Shown here piece after piece: positions 12,696-23,000 of a DNA stretch of 64,000 bases (its first letter is position 1; each line of letters starts with the position of its first letter). The notes under the pieces were generated by a model that searched no databases, had not been told where the DNA came from, and was given only the letters and a program-made list of their open reading frames with translations. Origin of the DNA: Panagrolaimus kolymaensis. Lineage: Eukaryota; Nematoda; Chromadorea; Rhabditida; Panagrolaimidae. A program made the translations under genes and the position numbers. Where the stretch lies: positions 4,712,001 through 4,776,000 of the forward strand of contig JAJQJQ010000011.1 in the NCBI GenBank assembly GCA_028622995.1. Direction: 5' to 3'.

Positions 12696-13530
12696 TAAGT
12701 TTGGCTTAAACTAAACAGATCTATGATAAAGACACACGTGTTTGAAATTTAATCCTAAAAATCGTTCACTCAACCATAGTCTTCTAGTTTTTTTAGACAT
12801 TCAAAGTGCAGCAAAACTATTCTACTGCTAAAAATGAGTTTTAATTTCTTGCATCACTTTTTTTTTTATTTCGCTGAAATTCAGTCGTCTCCAAAGCTTT
12901 TTACTATTCTGATAGCATTTTTTCAAACTTTTTTACTTTATTTATAAATATCATGGATATACAAATATTTAAATTTTGTGCAAAAAAAGCATTTCAATGA
13001 TGACGTTCTCTTATCTTCTGTTATTGAAGGCTTTGAATCTCTCCGTCCTTTTTGGTTGAGTTTATTTTCTTTCTTTTTACTCTCCACCCTTTTTTTAAAA
13101 AAAGAAAGAAAGCTCAATGACAAAAACAGAAGGAGCACCGCCACAACTAACTAATCGGCTCTAATGTAATTGTCCAATATTTTTTTTTCTTATTTTTATT
13201 TTTCTTTTTCTTTACACACAAAATTAGTTTATCTATTTGTTTTTTTTTTTGTTCAGAAAACCCTTTGGTTTAGAATTTTTTTTTGAGAAAGTGAAAAAAT
13301 TTTTCAAGTCTAAAACCCACTTAAAATGGTGGAAGAAAAAGAATGGCAGCATGGTGGTGGTTGAAATGTTAAGGACAAAAACCATCAAGAAACAAATACG
13401 CCTTCACACATTGCTTTTTTAGTGGAGAAAATCATTACGTGTTTTTTTATCAGCAGCGTGATTCCATTGTTTTATAAATATTTTTTCCATCTCCTTTCCC
13501 CGAAAATAATAAGCTTTATGAGATTAATGA
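12696..13530. repeat. Exact 835-bp direct repeat, copy 2
   Basis: Same sequence and orientation as bases 1-835. Identity ends at 13530, after which the two loci are unrelated. This copy lies about 460 bases upstream of the first GPCR gene, so it may include part of that gene's promoter. Confidence 0.93.
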
Positions 13531-13993
13531 GGCATACATTACTTTGTACTTATTTGAATACTGTATATTTTTTTAAAGGATAAAATTAATTTAAATACGT
13601 ATTTTATCTATGATGAAGCCATGTATGAATTAAATGGTACCTTTAACAAATTTACTCTGACATTTAAAACAATTTTTTTTTTGAAAACAATAAAGAAAGG
13701 ACCCGAAAATTGCTTTATTCCTTTTCGGATTTCCTGAAGTCTTCTTTAAAGCACAATTTTTTTTAATTGTTTAATCTCTTTTTTCCATCAAAACAATTTT
13801 TTAATCTCCGGAAGAAGAAGCCGCCTCAAAGAGAATCCCCCTTTTTTCATATTCGCATTATTTATCTATTATCTGACGTTTTCATTTATTCGCTTTCACT
13901 TCTTTTATTATTTCGTGGGTTATTATATTAATAATATTGAATGTACTCTTATATGTAATTTCTTGACTCAATTTATTTCTCGACATAATAAAT
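13531..13993. other. Upstream region of the first DMSR-like gene
   Basis: AT-rich 463-base stretch before the ATG at 13994. An in-frame TGA at 13964 closes the frame upstream. No TATA box or clear splice acceptor stands out. Confidence 0.5.
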
Positions 13994-16275
13994 ATGATGG
14001 AAATTTTAGAACACATGATATGCTCACAAGAGCTTGAGTTGTTTGATCTTAATGATACAAAAACTTTAGCGTTTTTGGAAGCATTAGTGACTATTTCAAA
14101 GTAAGTCTCTTTTATTTCATTGGCGAATTTTAATATTGACTTCAATCTTTTTTAGTTCATATGGATCTGTTCATAAATACCTCTGCCTCGGAATATGTAT
14201 CATTGGAAGTATTGCAAATTGCGTCCATCTCGCAGTTCTTACTCGACCCATTATGCGTCAAAGTGCCGTTAATCGACTTTTATCACTTGTTGCTATTTGT
14301 GATATTCTCACAATGTTTTCATACACAATATTCACCTTAAGATTTGGATTTGCCGTAGATCTCTCTGATCCACCATTAGGATATGCTTTACATTGGATTG
14401 TATTTTTATTGATTCATGTCGTGTGTAGCATCGCCCTTCATACCATTACACTTTACACATCTGTGGCTACAGCTTATGTTCGTTACAAAGCTTTAAAAAC
14501 TGTTAGCTCTAAATGGAATCGAAGCGAATCCGCATTGTAAGTTCATCTTTTTTAACGATTTCGTGCAGACTTAAACAAAAGAAATTCTGAGGAGCATTTT
14601 TTATAATTAATTTAATATAGTTTCTATAGACTCTTTTTCTTTATTAAAGGACCCTGTTCATTTGATCTTTTTTTCAAACTCGCGTTTGATTATTCCCTCA
14701 TGCCGCAATATTGCAGAGTCCGTAAAATACAGTAATTTGACCGTAAAATTACTGTACATTACGGTACTTTACGGGCTTTGCAATATTGCGGCATGAGGGA
14801 ATAATCAAACGCGAGTTTGAAAAAAAGATCAAATGAACAGGGTCCTTTAATGAAAAATATAATTAAATTTTTTTACGCATCCAAAAAAAGTGTAGACCAA
14901 TTTTCAAAGTATAATTTATCAAAAAATGTGCCATGAGAGTAGAATGTTTTATTCATCACACATATTTTTTTAAAAGTCAATGCGGAACCAAATATACATA
15001 TTATTTTAAAGATATAATAATTATTACATAAATTAAAATGTTGTTGTTATTGTTTATTTTCGGGGTTTCATTTGCTTCCATTATTTGCGTGGAATACACT
15101 TACTTATGTTGATGATGATGATAACTCATGAGTGAGAGAAACTCTAACAACGTAGTTTTTTTTCCTTGACACTTTTTTCTTCTCAAATCATCACATGGTT
15201 TTTTTTCTTGAAAGGTTCTAAAATTGCAAAAGCAAAGGAACTCAAAAAAAAGGAAAAGCTTTAACAATTCCAAAAAATCTGAAAAGTAAATTAGTTTCAC
15301 AAAAAGGAGGGTTTGTAAATGAGCTAAATCCTAGGAAACAAAAAGTTTTTTTGGGATGCATAATTTTTAAAATTATACCTCCTATTTTTGATCTAAAATA
15401 TAAAAAATTTGTCATAGCTCATTTTTAGAAAGGATATGATAGAATTAATTTAATAATTTTTGGATGTTTTAAAAAAGTGTAAAAATAATAAAAGTGCAAC
15501 GGAAGTGTCTAAGCATCAGAATTTTTAATGCATTTTCTAAATTTTTTTCTTTTTTTTTCAGGCCTATTTTCCTCGTTATCAGCCTATTCGTAATTGCCCT
15601 CTGCGTTCCCACTTTCCTCGTTCATGATATCGTCAAAGTTGCTGATACAGAATCTGGTGCACTTTATACCGTTGGATTGAGCGAATTATCAACGGGAAAT
15701 ACTTGCTTTATTTTTAAAGCAAATTTATGGCTTACGGGTATCGTATTTAAGGTTCGTACATTTTTTAAAACTTTTTTCATTCAACGTGAAACTAATTATT
15801 TTATTATTTTCAGGTTATTCCATGTTTATTGCTATTTGTTTTCACCATCGCGCTTCTTTGTGAATTAGATTTAAACAAACGTCGTCGAAAGCGTTTGACT
15901 TCAGGTACGTCAATTGCAACCAAACGAGCTGATAGAAAAACTGATCGAACCACCCATACTTTGATTGTTCTAATGACTGTATTTATTTTAACTGAATTCC
16001 CCCAAGGTCTTTTAGCTGTGCTAAATGGCTTATTTCCCAATGATATTCATCAATTTGTTTATTTAAGTCTCGGTGAAATTCTTGATTTGCTTTCTTTAAT
16101 TAATTGTAATGCTTGTTTCATCGTTTATCCTCTCATGTCTTCAGTCTATCGAGATACCTTTAAATCTTTTATCGTTCGTGCAAGACGAATCTTCTATGAT
16201 AAAGCTCCAGTAAAAACTTTATTAGTTGAAAATACCATGATTCGATTCTTGGATGATCAAGATGTTTTATTGTAA
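13994..16275 (+). CDS. DMSR-like neuropeptide GPCR (7TM, Srw type), copy A
   Basis: Four exons join in phase to 379 residues: 13994-14100, 14156-14536, 15562-15751 and 15814-16275. It has a short N-terminus with NDT as a possible glycosylation site, then seven hydrophobic segments. TM2 carries AICDILTM; after TM3 the usual DRY triplet is replaced by VRY (AYVRYKAL). Before TM6 lies DRTTHTLIVLM, and TM6 holds TEFPQGLLA. The RTT plus TE(F/L)PQG signature is typical of myosuppressin/DMSR receptors, which couple FMRFamide-like peptides to G proteins at the cell surface. TM7 has LINCN and ends YRDTF. Intron 2 (14537-15561) contains a palindromic MITE. It converges with a paralog at 17806-20046. The ligand cannot be read from sequence. 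Confidence 0.88.
14644..14850. mobile_element. 199-bp palindromic MITE bounded by TTAA, copy 1
   Basis: Element 14648-14846 with TTAA on both sides (14644-14647 and 14847-14850). The two arms are almost perfect inverted repeats of about 70 bp starting AGGACCCTG, around a less symmetric core that is itself built of short GTAAA/TTTAC inverted motifs. It has no coding capacity. It lies in intron 2 of the copy A receptor. TTAA at both ends of both copies suggests a TTAA target duplication of the piggyBac kind; a TA target is also compatible. Confidence 0.9.
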
Positions 16276-16459
16276 ATTCTCTCTCACCTGTAAATACATA
16301 TAATCCTATATATGGCTAATACTGGGTATATTTTTTCCTTAATCTTAGATCTCTCTCTCTCTCTTTGTCGCATTCAAAAAGGGTTCATTCATTATTTATG
16401 CTTTATCTTTTGCTGATAATGGCTTTATTTAACTTTGTACATATAATTCTTTGACGTTC

Positions 16460-16465
16460 AATAAA
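16460..16465 (+). promoter_or_regulatory. Polyadenylation signal AATAAA
   Basis: AATAAA 184 bases after the stop codon of the copy A receptor; the likely end of its mRNA. Confidence 0.55.
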
Positions 16466-16749
16466 AATTCTTAAAGTTATTTAAATATTAAGTGTAATCG
16501 CATTTGTGAAAATTGAGGTCATAGTTTATCCAAGTTAAGATGTTGTGACGAAAATTCCAAAGCCGCTTTTTATTTGAGACAAATGAGTAAATGAACATCA
16601 TATTAGACAATGACACATTGAAAAATATTAGAAGAAACAAAATCTAACGGATGCAAAACGTATAATAGCAATTGACTCTATAAAATTTCAACCCGTTTAT
16701 AAATTTTTTTTTTACACAATACACATTGACGTTGTTATTATTTTTAGCT

Positions 16750-16755
16750 TTTATT
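16750..16755 (-). promoter_or_regulatory. Polyadenylation signal AATAAA
   Basis: Minus-strand AATAAA about 25 bases past the stop of the small tail-anchored protein gene. It supports that frame as a real transcription unit with a very short 3' UTR. Confidence 0.5.
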
Positions 16756-16779
16756 CTTGTATATTCAAAATGTTATTAT

Positions 16780-17001
16780 TTAATTTGAATGTGAGTGAAA
16801 TTTTGTGAATCCTCCCATGAGAATTATTAATCCACCAACGACGATGACCATGATAATTTTCCATAACTGCCAATGATTATCAACAATGAGACGGGAATCA
16901 TGGTTGCTATTAATAAGTTGATCAAGGTCAGGAGATTGAGGCGAAACTTGCCGAGCTTCATCAGAATTTAGATTTCGATTAGGAATTTGCGCTGGAGACA
17001 T
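16780..17001 (-). CDS. Small tail-anchored membrane protein, unknown
   Basis: Single open frame of 73 residues from the ATG at 17001. The first 45 residues are polar, rich in Asn, Ser and Asp (with SPQSPDLDQ), and carry no signal peptide. One hydrophobic helix (about residues 48-66, IIMVIVVGGLIILMGGF) lies near the C-terminus and is followed by a short tail (TKFHSHSN), so the topology fits a tail-anchored protein. The mixed composition is unlike chance frames in this AT-rich DNA, and a polyadenylation signal follows closely. It lies between two converging receptor genes. I do not recognise a family. A spliced version using an acceptor within the first codons cannot be excluded. Confidence 0.6.
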   Translation of the reverse strand: MSPAQIPNRNLNSDEARQVSPQSPDLDQLINSNHDSRLIVDNHWQLWKIIMVIVVGGLIILMGGFTKFHSHSN

Positions 17002-17805
17002 ATTAGAATATGATTAAAAAATAGGTTAAAAACTAAAAAGAAAAATTCGATTATGTCAAATAATCAATTAATCAATTATTATTAAGAACAAAGACGATTG
17101 TTAAAAATAGTAACGTTCATGTATCACCTATTTCAACATCAACCAAAAAGTCAAAAAACAAATCAATCCAACGTTCAGCCGAACGCGATCATTCTTTTTC
17201 AATTTGTCGAATAAAAAAATACCTGCATTTTTCTCGCTCGCGAGTCTCTGCTTGTCACCGCTGGTTCGCGGTTTTTTTGTTTCATTTTTGTTGAACATAA
17301 AACAATAACACTTATTGGTACCGATCGTTGTGTTGCAATTTACTTTCGCTATCTTTTAAAAAATGCAATTCATACATTAAGCAATACAATCATGGCCATT
17401 TACCGAGATAAATGTTTTGATTTTTTTCGCTGCTATTTAGAATGCTTTTTTAGTTAAATAAAATTAAGCAAGTATGGTTGAAAAAAAAAAAAACACATTT
17501 TACAATTTTACATTGTTTTTGTAAACATTGGACTATCATTTATCTTCTTGTTGATGATAAATGGATTTTGCAATAAATGTAAGATCTTTTAAAAATGATA
17601 AACATTTCTTGCAAAAATCCTCATGAGACTGCTTTTAAAATTCCTCTTTGTCAAATGTTGCAAAGATCGAGGGAAGCATTTGGTTATTGTGAAATATAAA
17701 TAAAACTTTATAACTTCTATATATTTTAAAATATTTTAAAGTACCCGTTATTTCGTATATAAAAAAAAAAGAGAGTTGAGTAATTTTCCTAATATTTTTT
17801 GTTTT
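17002..17805. other. Intergenic between the small gene and GPCR copy B
   Basis: About 800 bases of AT-rich sequence. Around 17225-17280 there is a more GC-rich patch with TCGCTCGCGAG and a CCGC...GCGG stem followed by seven T residues. I see no tRNA or other known RNA in it. Confidence 0.45.
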
Positions 17806-20046
17806 TCAAATAAACGTCGATAAAAGATAATTATTGTTTGTGGTATAACTGCTGATATTATTATTATTGTTATTATTATTCGCACGTACTGCAGCTGACA
17901 CATCATTGCATAAGAGTCGGGATGATCGTTCATATGTTTCACATTTAGCCGTCGTAATTATATTGTTTTTCTTTTCAACTCTAAAAATGGAAAAAAAGAA
18001 GTTAATAATGAGGCTCCAAAGTAGACAAAAATCATCTTTATTTTTGGTGTTTTTTGAAACCCTAATACATTTTTCAGGGTCACATTAAAGGACCCTGTTC
18101 ATTTGATCTTTTTTTCAAACTCGCGTTTGATTATTCCCTCATGCCGCAATATTGCAAAGCCCGTAAAGTACCGTAATGTACAGTAATTTTACGGTCAAAT
18201 TACTGTACTTTACGGACTCTGCAATATTGCGGCATGAGGGAATAATCAAACGCGAGTTTGAAAAAAAGATCAAATGAACAGGGTCCTTTAAGCATGTCAA
18301 AAAAACTCAATCTTTGGTTAAAAAAGGAGATGAGTGCTTACGTTTGAAGTATCATCATCATAAAAGTTTGTCTATATTTTGAGCATAAAAAGCAATAAGC
18401 AATAAATCCAACATAGCAATTGATAAGTGAAAGAACATCCAATACATTGGCAAGATTCATATAAATGATTGTATGAACATCATTTGTGTAATATGCATTT
18501 AGCATTGTTATTAAACCTTGAGGTAATTCTGTTGTCTGAAAATTTACTTTTTAACAGCCATGTTACTCTTCTTGTGCTTTTAATAAAAATTTTAATGAGT
18601 TTTTTTTCCCCCGTTGGATTTGAATAAGCTAACTTACCAAGAATACGGTAAGAACAACGATTAATGTGAACGTTGTTCTATCATAATTTTGTTTTCGTTT
18701 CCTTGCACCTTTATTTGATTTTGAATATAATAACATCGCTCGTTTTACGTTATTCCGGTGAAGTCTCATCATTAATGCGAGTGTAAACCATAATAATAAA
18801 AAACAAGGTATAGCCTAAAAATTTCCTGTTCCAATTACGCTTCAACTTCGTTGCTACTTACTTTTAAACATATTCCAATAATCCATAAATTAGTTTTAAA
18901 TAGATTACATTTATTTTGAAGTGCAAAAACCGAAATATCAACGGTATAAAAATCCAATATTTCAAGATACACTCCTGATTCCGATCTCAGCCTAATGGGT
19001 TTAACATCATGAACCAAATAGGTTGGAATACAAAGAACCATAACAATGGCAGCAATTCCAAAAAAAGTATACCATACTATTTTGGGCTTTTTCATAAATA
19101 TACTTTGAGCCGTTCTCATTGCTTTCCATCGAATAAAAGCCATTACAACACAAAGATATAAATTTATTGCATGAAGGGCGATGCTTAATGTTGCATGTAA
19201 TCGTAAAAAGCTTGCCCAAAAATAACTAAAAAAAAAATAAATATAAAATAAATAAAAAATTTGTATTTTTCTTTATAAACTTTAGTTAATTTTCCTCTTA
19301 TCTCTTTCTCAGTGAGCCTAAAATAAATTTTTAAAAGTTTAATAATTGGACTTTTTTCAAATAACAGAAAACACAACGTTGAAGTGTTTTATTTCTTTCC
19401 AAAGTTGGAAACTCATTTCAAATCTTTGTCGAATCAAGCATCAAAATAAATGTTTCTTAAATTCTATTGTTTTAAATTCAATTTGCAAGTAATTTATTTT
19501 TCGCAAAAAAAAAGTTTTTTAAAATCACGTTCTTCGCATAAAGTGCAAAATCCTGGAATTTATAACATGAAAGTTGTAAAAGCTTTGAAAATGAGTTAAG
19601 ACTATTATAATTATTTTTTTAAAATAAAATTTTACTATTACCGCAATGTAAAAATCCGACAAGATTTAGAAAAAACAAACCTAAACCCATTAGCACCAAA
19701 AAACCTCGTAATAATTTCAAATCTAATAATATAAATAAAATATGATAGCATTGTAATAATATCACAAAATGCAATTCCAATTAGGACACAATTAACTGAA
19801 CATCGTTTCATCCTTCGACGAGTTAAAACCAAAATATGAACAAAATTTGCTAAAATTCCCAGTGGGCAAATAACCATGCATAAATATGGATGTAAATTAT
19901 TGTAATGTCTGAAAACATAATATTTTATTTTACTATGATATATCATTTCAAAGCCCTTACATAGCAAATTCTTTCATATCATTTATAAATATTTGTGTAT
20001 TCGAATTATTTCTATCAAAAAGTGGCGGATCATCTTCGCACAACAT
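17806..20046 (-). CDS. DMSR-like neuropeptide GPCR, copy B
   Basis: Six exons join in phase to 407 residues: 19961-20046, 19681-19908, 18862-19225, 18638-18814, 18342-18535 and 17806-17980. It is a clear paralog of the gene at 13994-16275: CDIITMLSY in TM2, [14 protein letters not shown] before TM6, TELPQGL in TM6 and LSLINC in TM7, close to half identical there by eye. FIRW replaces DRY. Two introns sit at the same positions as in copy A (N-terminus; CLK/AIPC). One copy A intron is absent and three others are private to this gene. The C-terminus adds a run of eight Asn. The last intron (17981-18341) holds the second palindromic MITE. The ATG lies 6 nt after TTTTTTTTCAG, a likely spliced-leader site. 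Confidence 0.87.
18085..18291. mobile_element. 199-bp palindromic MITE bounded by TTAA, copy 2
   Basis: Element 18089-18287 with TTAA at both ends. Read on the opposite strand, it matches the copy at 14648-14846 with one base difference that I can find. It lies in the last intron of the copy B receptor, a different position from the copy in the copy A receptor, so the two insertions are independent of the gene duplication. Confidence 0.9.
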
Positions 20047-20055
20047 TCCTCTCTG
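20047..20055 (-). promoter_or_regulatory. Probable spliced-leader acceptor before GPCR copy B
   Basis: The minus strand reads a run of T, then CAG, then AGAGGA and the ATG at 20046. An acceptor 6 nt ahead of the start codon with no upstream exon in view fits trans-splicing. A 5' UTR intron is the alternative. Confidence 0.5.
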
Positions 20056-23000
20056 AAAAAAAAATTTGAAGGATTTTTCTAAAAGATTTCTATTTAGAAA
20101 AAAGCGTAGAAAAAAAAATCGTTGGATTCACGGATGTTGCTGATTTTACAAGAGGGAAAGAGAAATGTAAGGAGATACTTCCATAACCACTTTTTTTATT
20201 GTTGTTCTTTTTATTATTATTTAAACTCACAAAATCAATTGCAAAGAAAAAAATAGAAAAAAAATTTGTAGCACAAATAATAATAATTCGGAAGTAAAGA
20301 AAAGTGATGGAATATAAAGAATATCGTATTTCATCCCCGACGTCAAAAAGTCGAAATGAAGCGAGAGTTGAGAGAAGAAAAAAGCTTTAAAGGCGAAAGT
20401 TTTTATTTAAAAAAAACTTAAGTTGAGATTAGAATAAACATATATTTCAATTCACATGTGAAAGATACAAAAAAACTTGGGTAAAAATAACAACAATTTT
20501 ATATATTGCCTACAACTTGGGGTTGTTATTGTTACAAAGGAAATGAGGACTTGAATCTCGTGCTCCGTCATCCTCTAAATGATTCTTAAGATTTTTGAGA
20601 ATTAATAAATAAGTTTTTTTCGAGAAAATTAGGGGATAATTAAAAGATAAAGAAAAGGAAATAAATATATTTAATAAAAAATAAAACAAAATCACTCTCA
20701 AATGCCGTTTCTTAATTCTTTGAATGAATGAAAAAAAAAGTAAAAAAACGTAAGCTTAAAATTAAACAATCCTAAAATGGGAATAAAAGAATTTAAGCAA
20801 AGTTGTCGTGGGAATTTTTCCATTCATCATGGAGGTTTAAAATAAAACGTAATAGTGCAACAACGACCGAAGATAAAAGTACAATTGAGAAAAATAGGCT
20901 GCGGTAATATATTTGTAATCCAGAAGCGAAGTATTTTTAAATAAATCATTTAAAATGGACATTTTAAAACCGCCTAAACTTATTAATTTCAAAAAAACTA
21001 AATGTCAATTCACCTGCTATTTGAATGGATTTACGCTATTTTAGTAACAAAAAAATACGGCAATGAATAAATAAAAAAAACGTAAATTATTCAGATTCTG
21101 CGAAAACTTAAATAATTCTCATTCATTCACATTTAAATTAAATCTCCTCCTTAAATCTTTTGACCGTCATGGCCTTCGCTATTGTTCGAGAGGCTATTAA
21201 GAAAGAAAAAAAAGAGATAGCAAGAATTTGCTCTTTTACTCTTTAATTTTCATTCATTAATTTGTAGTCGAAATTTAGGAGGAGCACCCTTTTATTCATG
21301 TGCCATCTTCAAAGATTTTTTCTTATGATTTCTCGTTTTTTTGCTGCTATAATAAAAAAACAATTTACGCAAAATAACAAAATAAATAGAAAAATGTATA
21401 AAGTTTGGTTTTTGAATTTTCTAACAATAAAAACACTTTAGAACAAAAAAGTCTATTTTTATTTGGTGTAAAGCTTTGGATTTTTGCAGCTCCAAAAATA
21501 AATGAAATGGTATCGGTTGAGTGCTGCCATTTCCTGTCGGTCGGCATAAAAAAAAAGCGTAAAAGATCCATCAAAAAGGTTTATAAAAAAAAGTTTATTT
21601 ATTTGGAAATAAATCACTGCTATTTTTTATTTAATATTTAAATGGTAAAAAATGAATTCCTTCGATGATTACTCTTTTTTCTTCTATCTCATTCAAAGAG
21701 TAAGAGGAAGGAGGGGTTTCATATCTCAAATTACTTTTCGAACGACGTAGTAATTATTTTGAAAATATAAACCTTTTAAATTGAAAAAAGAGTTACAATT
21801 TTTAAGAAATTATCTAAAATAAATTTATAAGTAAATTTTGAAGGTGTGTTTACGAAAAATAAAAAATGCAATAATTTTATTTGCAACTTAGATATTTGCA
21901 ATGACGTTAATCACTAAAAATATGTGTGAATATTCTAGAAAAAAGTAAAGTCAAAACATTGATGGGTTTTTGTTATTATTAAAAGTTGGATTTATTACTT
22001 CTTAATACAGTAGGTAGGTAGGTCACTTTATTAAAATGAATAGGAAAGTTTGATATTTTTTAAATATTTGAAAAAAGTATACTGACATGAATTTTCTTTA
22101 AATACCCAAAATAATATATGTATTATCGATAATTGACGAAGGATGTATTTCAATCCATTTAAAAAAAATTATTACTGTACTTTTGTATTACCTATATTAT
22201 ATGTATGTATTTTTAGAAACAAAATCTAGCAAAAAAAAGTACAGTTTGTTATTATTTACGAAAATTACGTGAAATTTTGCAAAATTTCAATGTAAAAATG
22301 GAAGCTAAGGTGAGCTTTGATGCAACGTAAAAAGAAGACAATGATTGAGGAAGAAGAGGAAGACAATTAAATATTACTAATACAAAAAATGAAGAAGCAA
22401 AAGATGAAAAGCATTTAGAAATTCAAAAAGAGAAGTTCCTCATTTTTTAAAACACAGAAAAAGCTGTAATTATTATTTTTTTATGACGAAAGCGTTCCGG
22501 AAGCAAGTAGTACAGTCATCAGACTTTTATGAAGAAAATTACCTGTCGGAAAAGAAATAAGAAAAGAATAAAGTAAAAATATTAAAAAATATATAAAACT
22601 TTTTTAAAACTTTCATTTTTTTGAAAAGCAAGAAAGCAAATAGGATTGAATTCATTTTGTTCTTTTTTGAAACTACTTGAGAGTAGAAAAAAGAAAATAA
22701 AAGCGTGAAAAAAATAAAAACTAAAAGATGCCACCTTAAAAAGTAAAAAAAAATATGACAACATAAAGAAAATTGAGTTAAATGGAGGGAGTTTTAGTTG
22801 ATTATATGGCGGCGTAAAAGCGGGGATGTGAAAGGAAGAAGGAAAGAAGAACATAGGAAAATGAATGTATTGTCGTAGCCAATACTGCGGCGAATAAAAT
22901 CAGTTTTGCTATGGGTCGGCAGTGAAGCTAGCCGCGGATAGGAATTGTTTCGATACGTAAAGATGTTTTTTGGAGATCATTTAGAATTGTTTATGTAGCT

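Noticed and set aside
17225..17280. Possible Pol III gene (stem CCGC/GCGG followed by a T run)
   Set aside because: No A/B boxes, no tRNA shape and only a four-base stem; T runs are everywhere in this DNA.
22582..22960. Pro/Phe-rich minus-strand frame plus the GC-richer patch at 22870-22960
   Set aside because: The patch reads as a short protein-like stretch in one frame, but that frame does not join the downstream frame and there is no donor or acceptor to link them.
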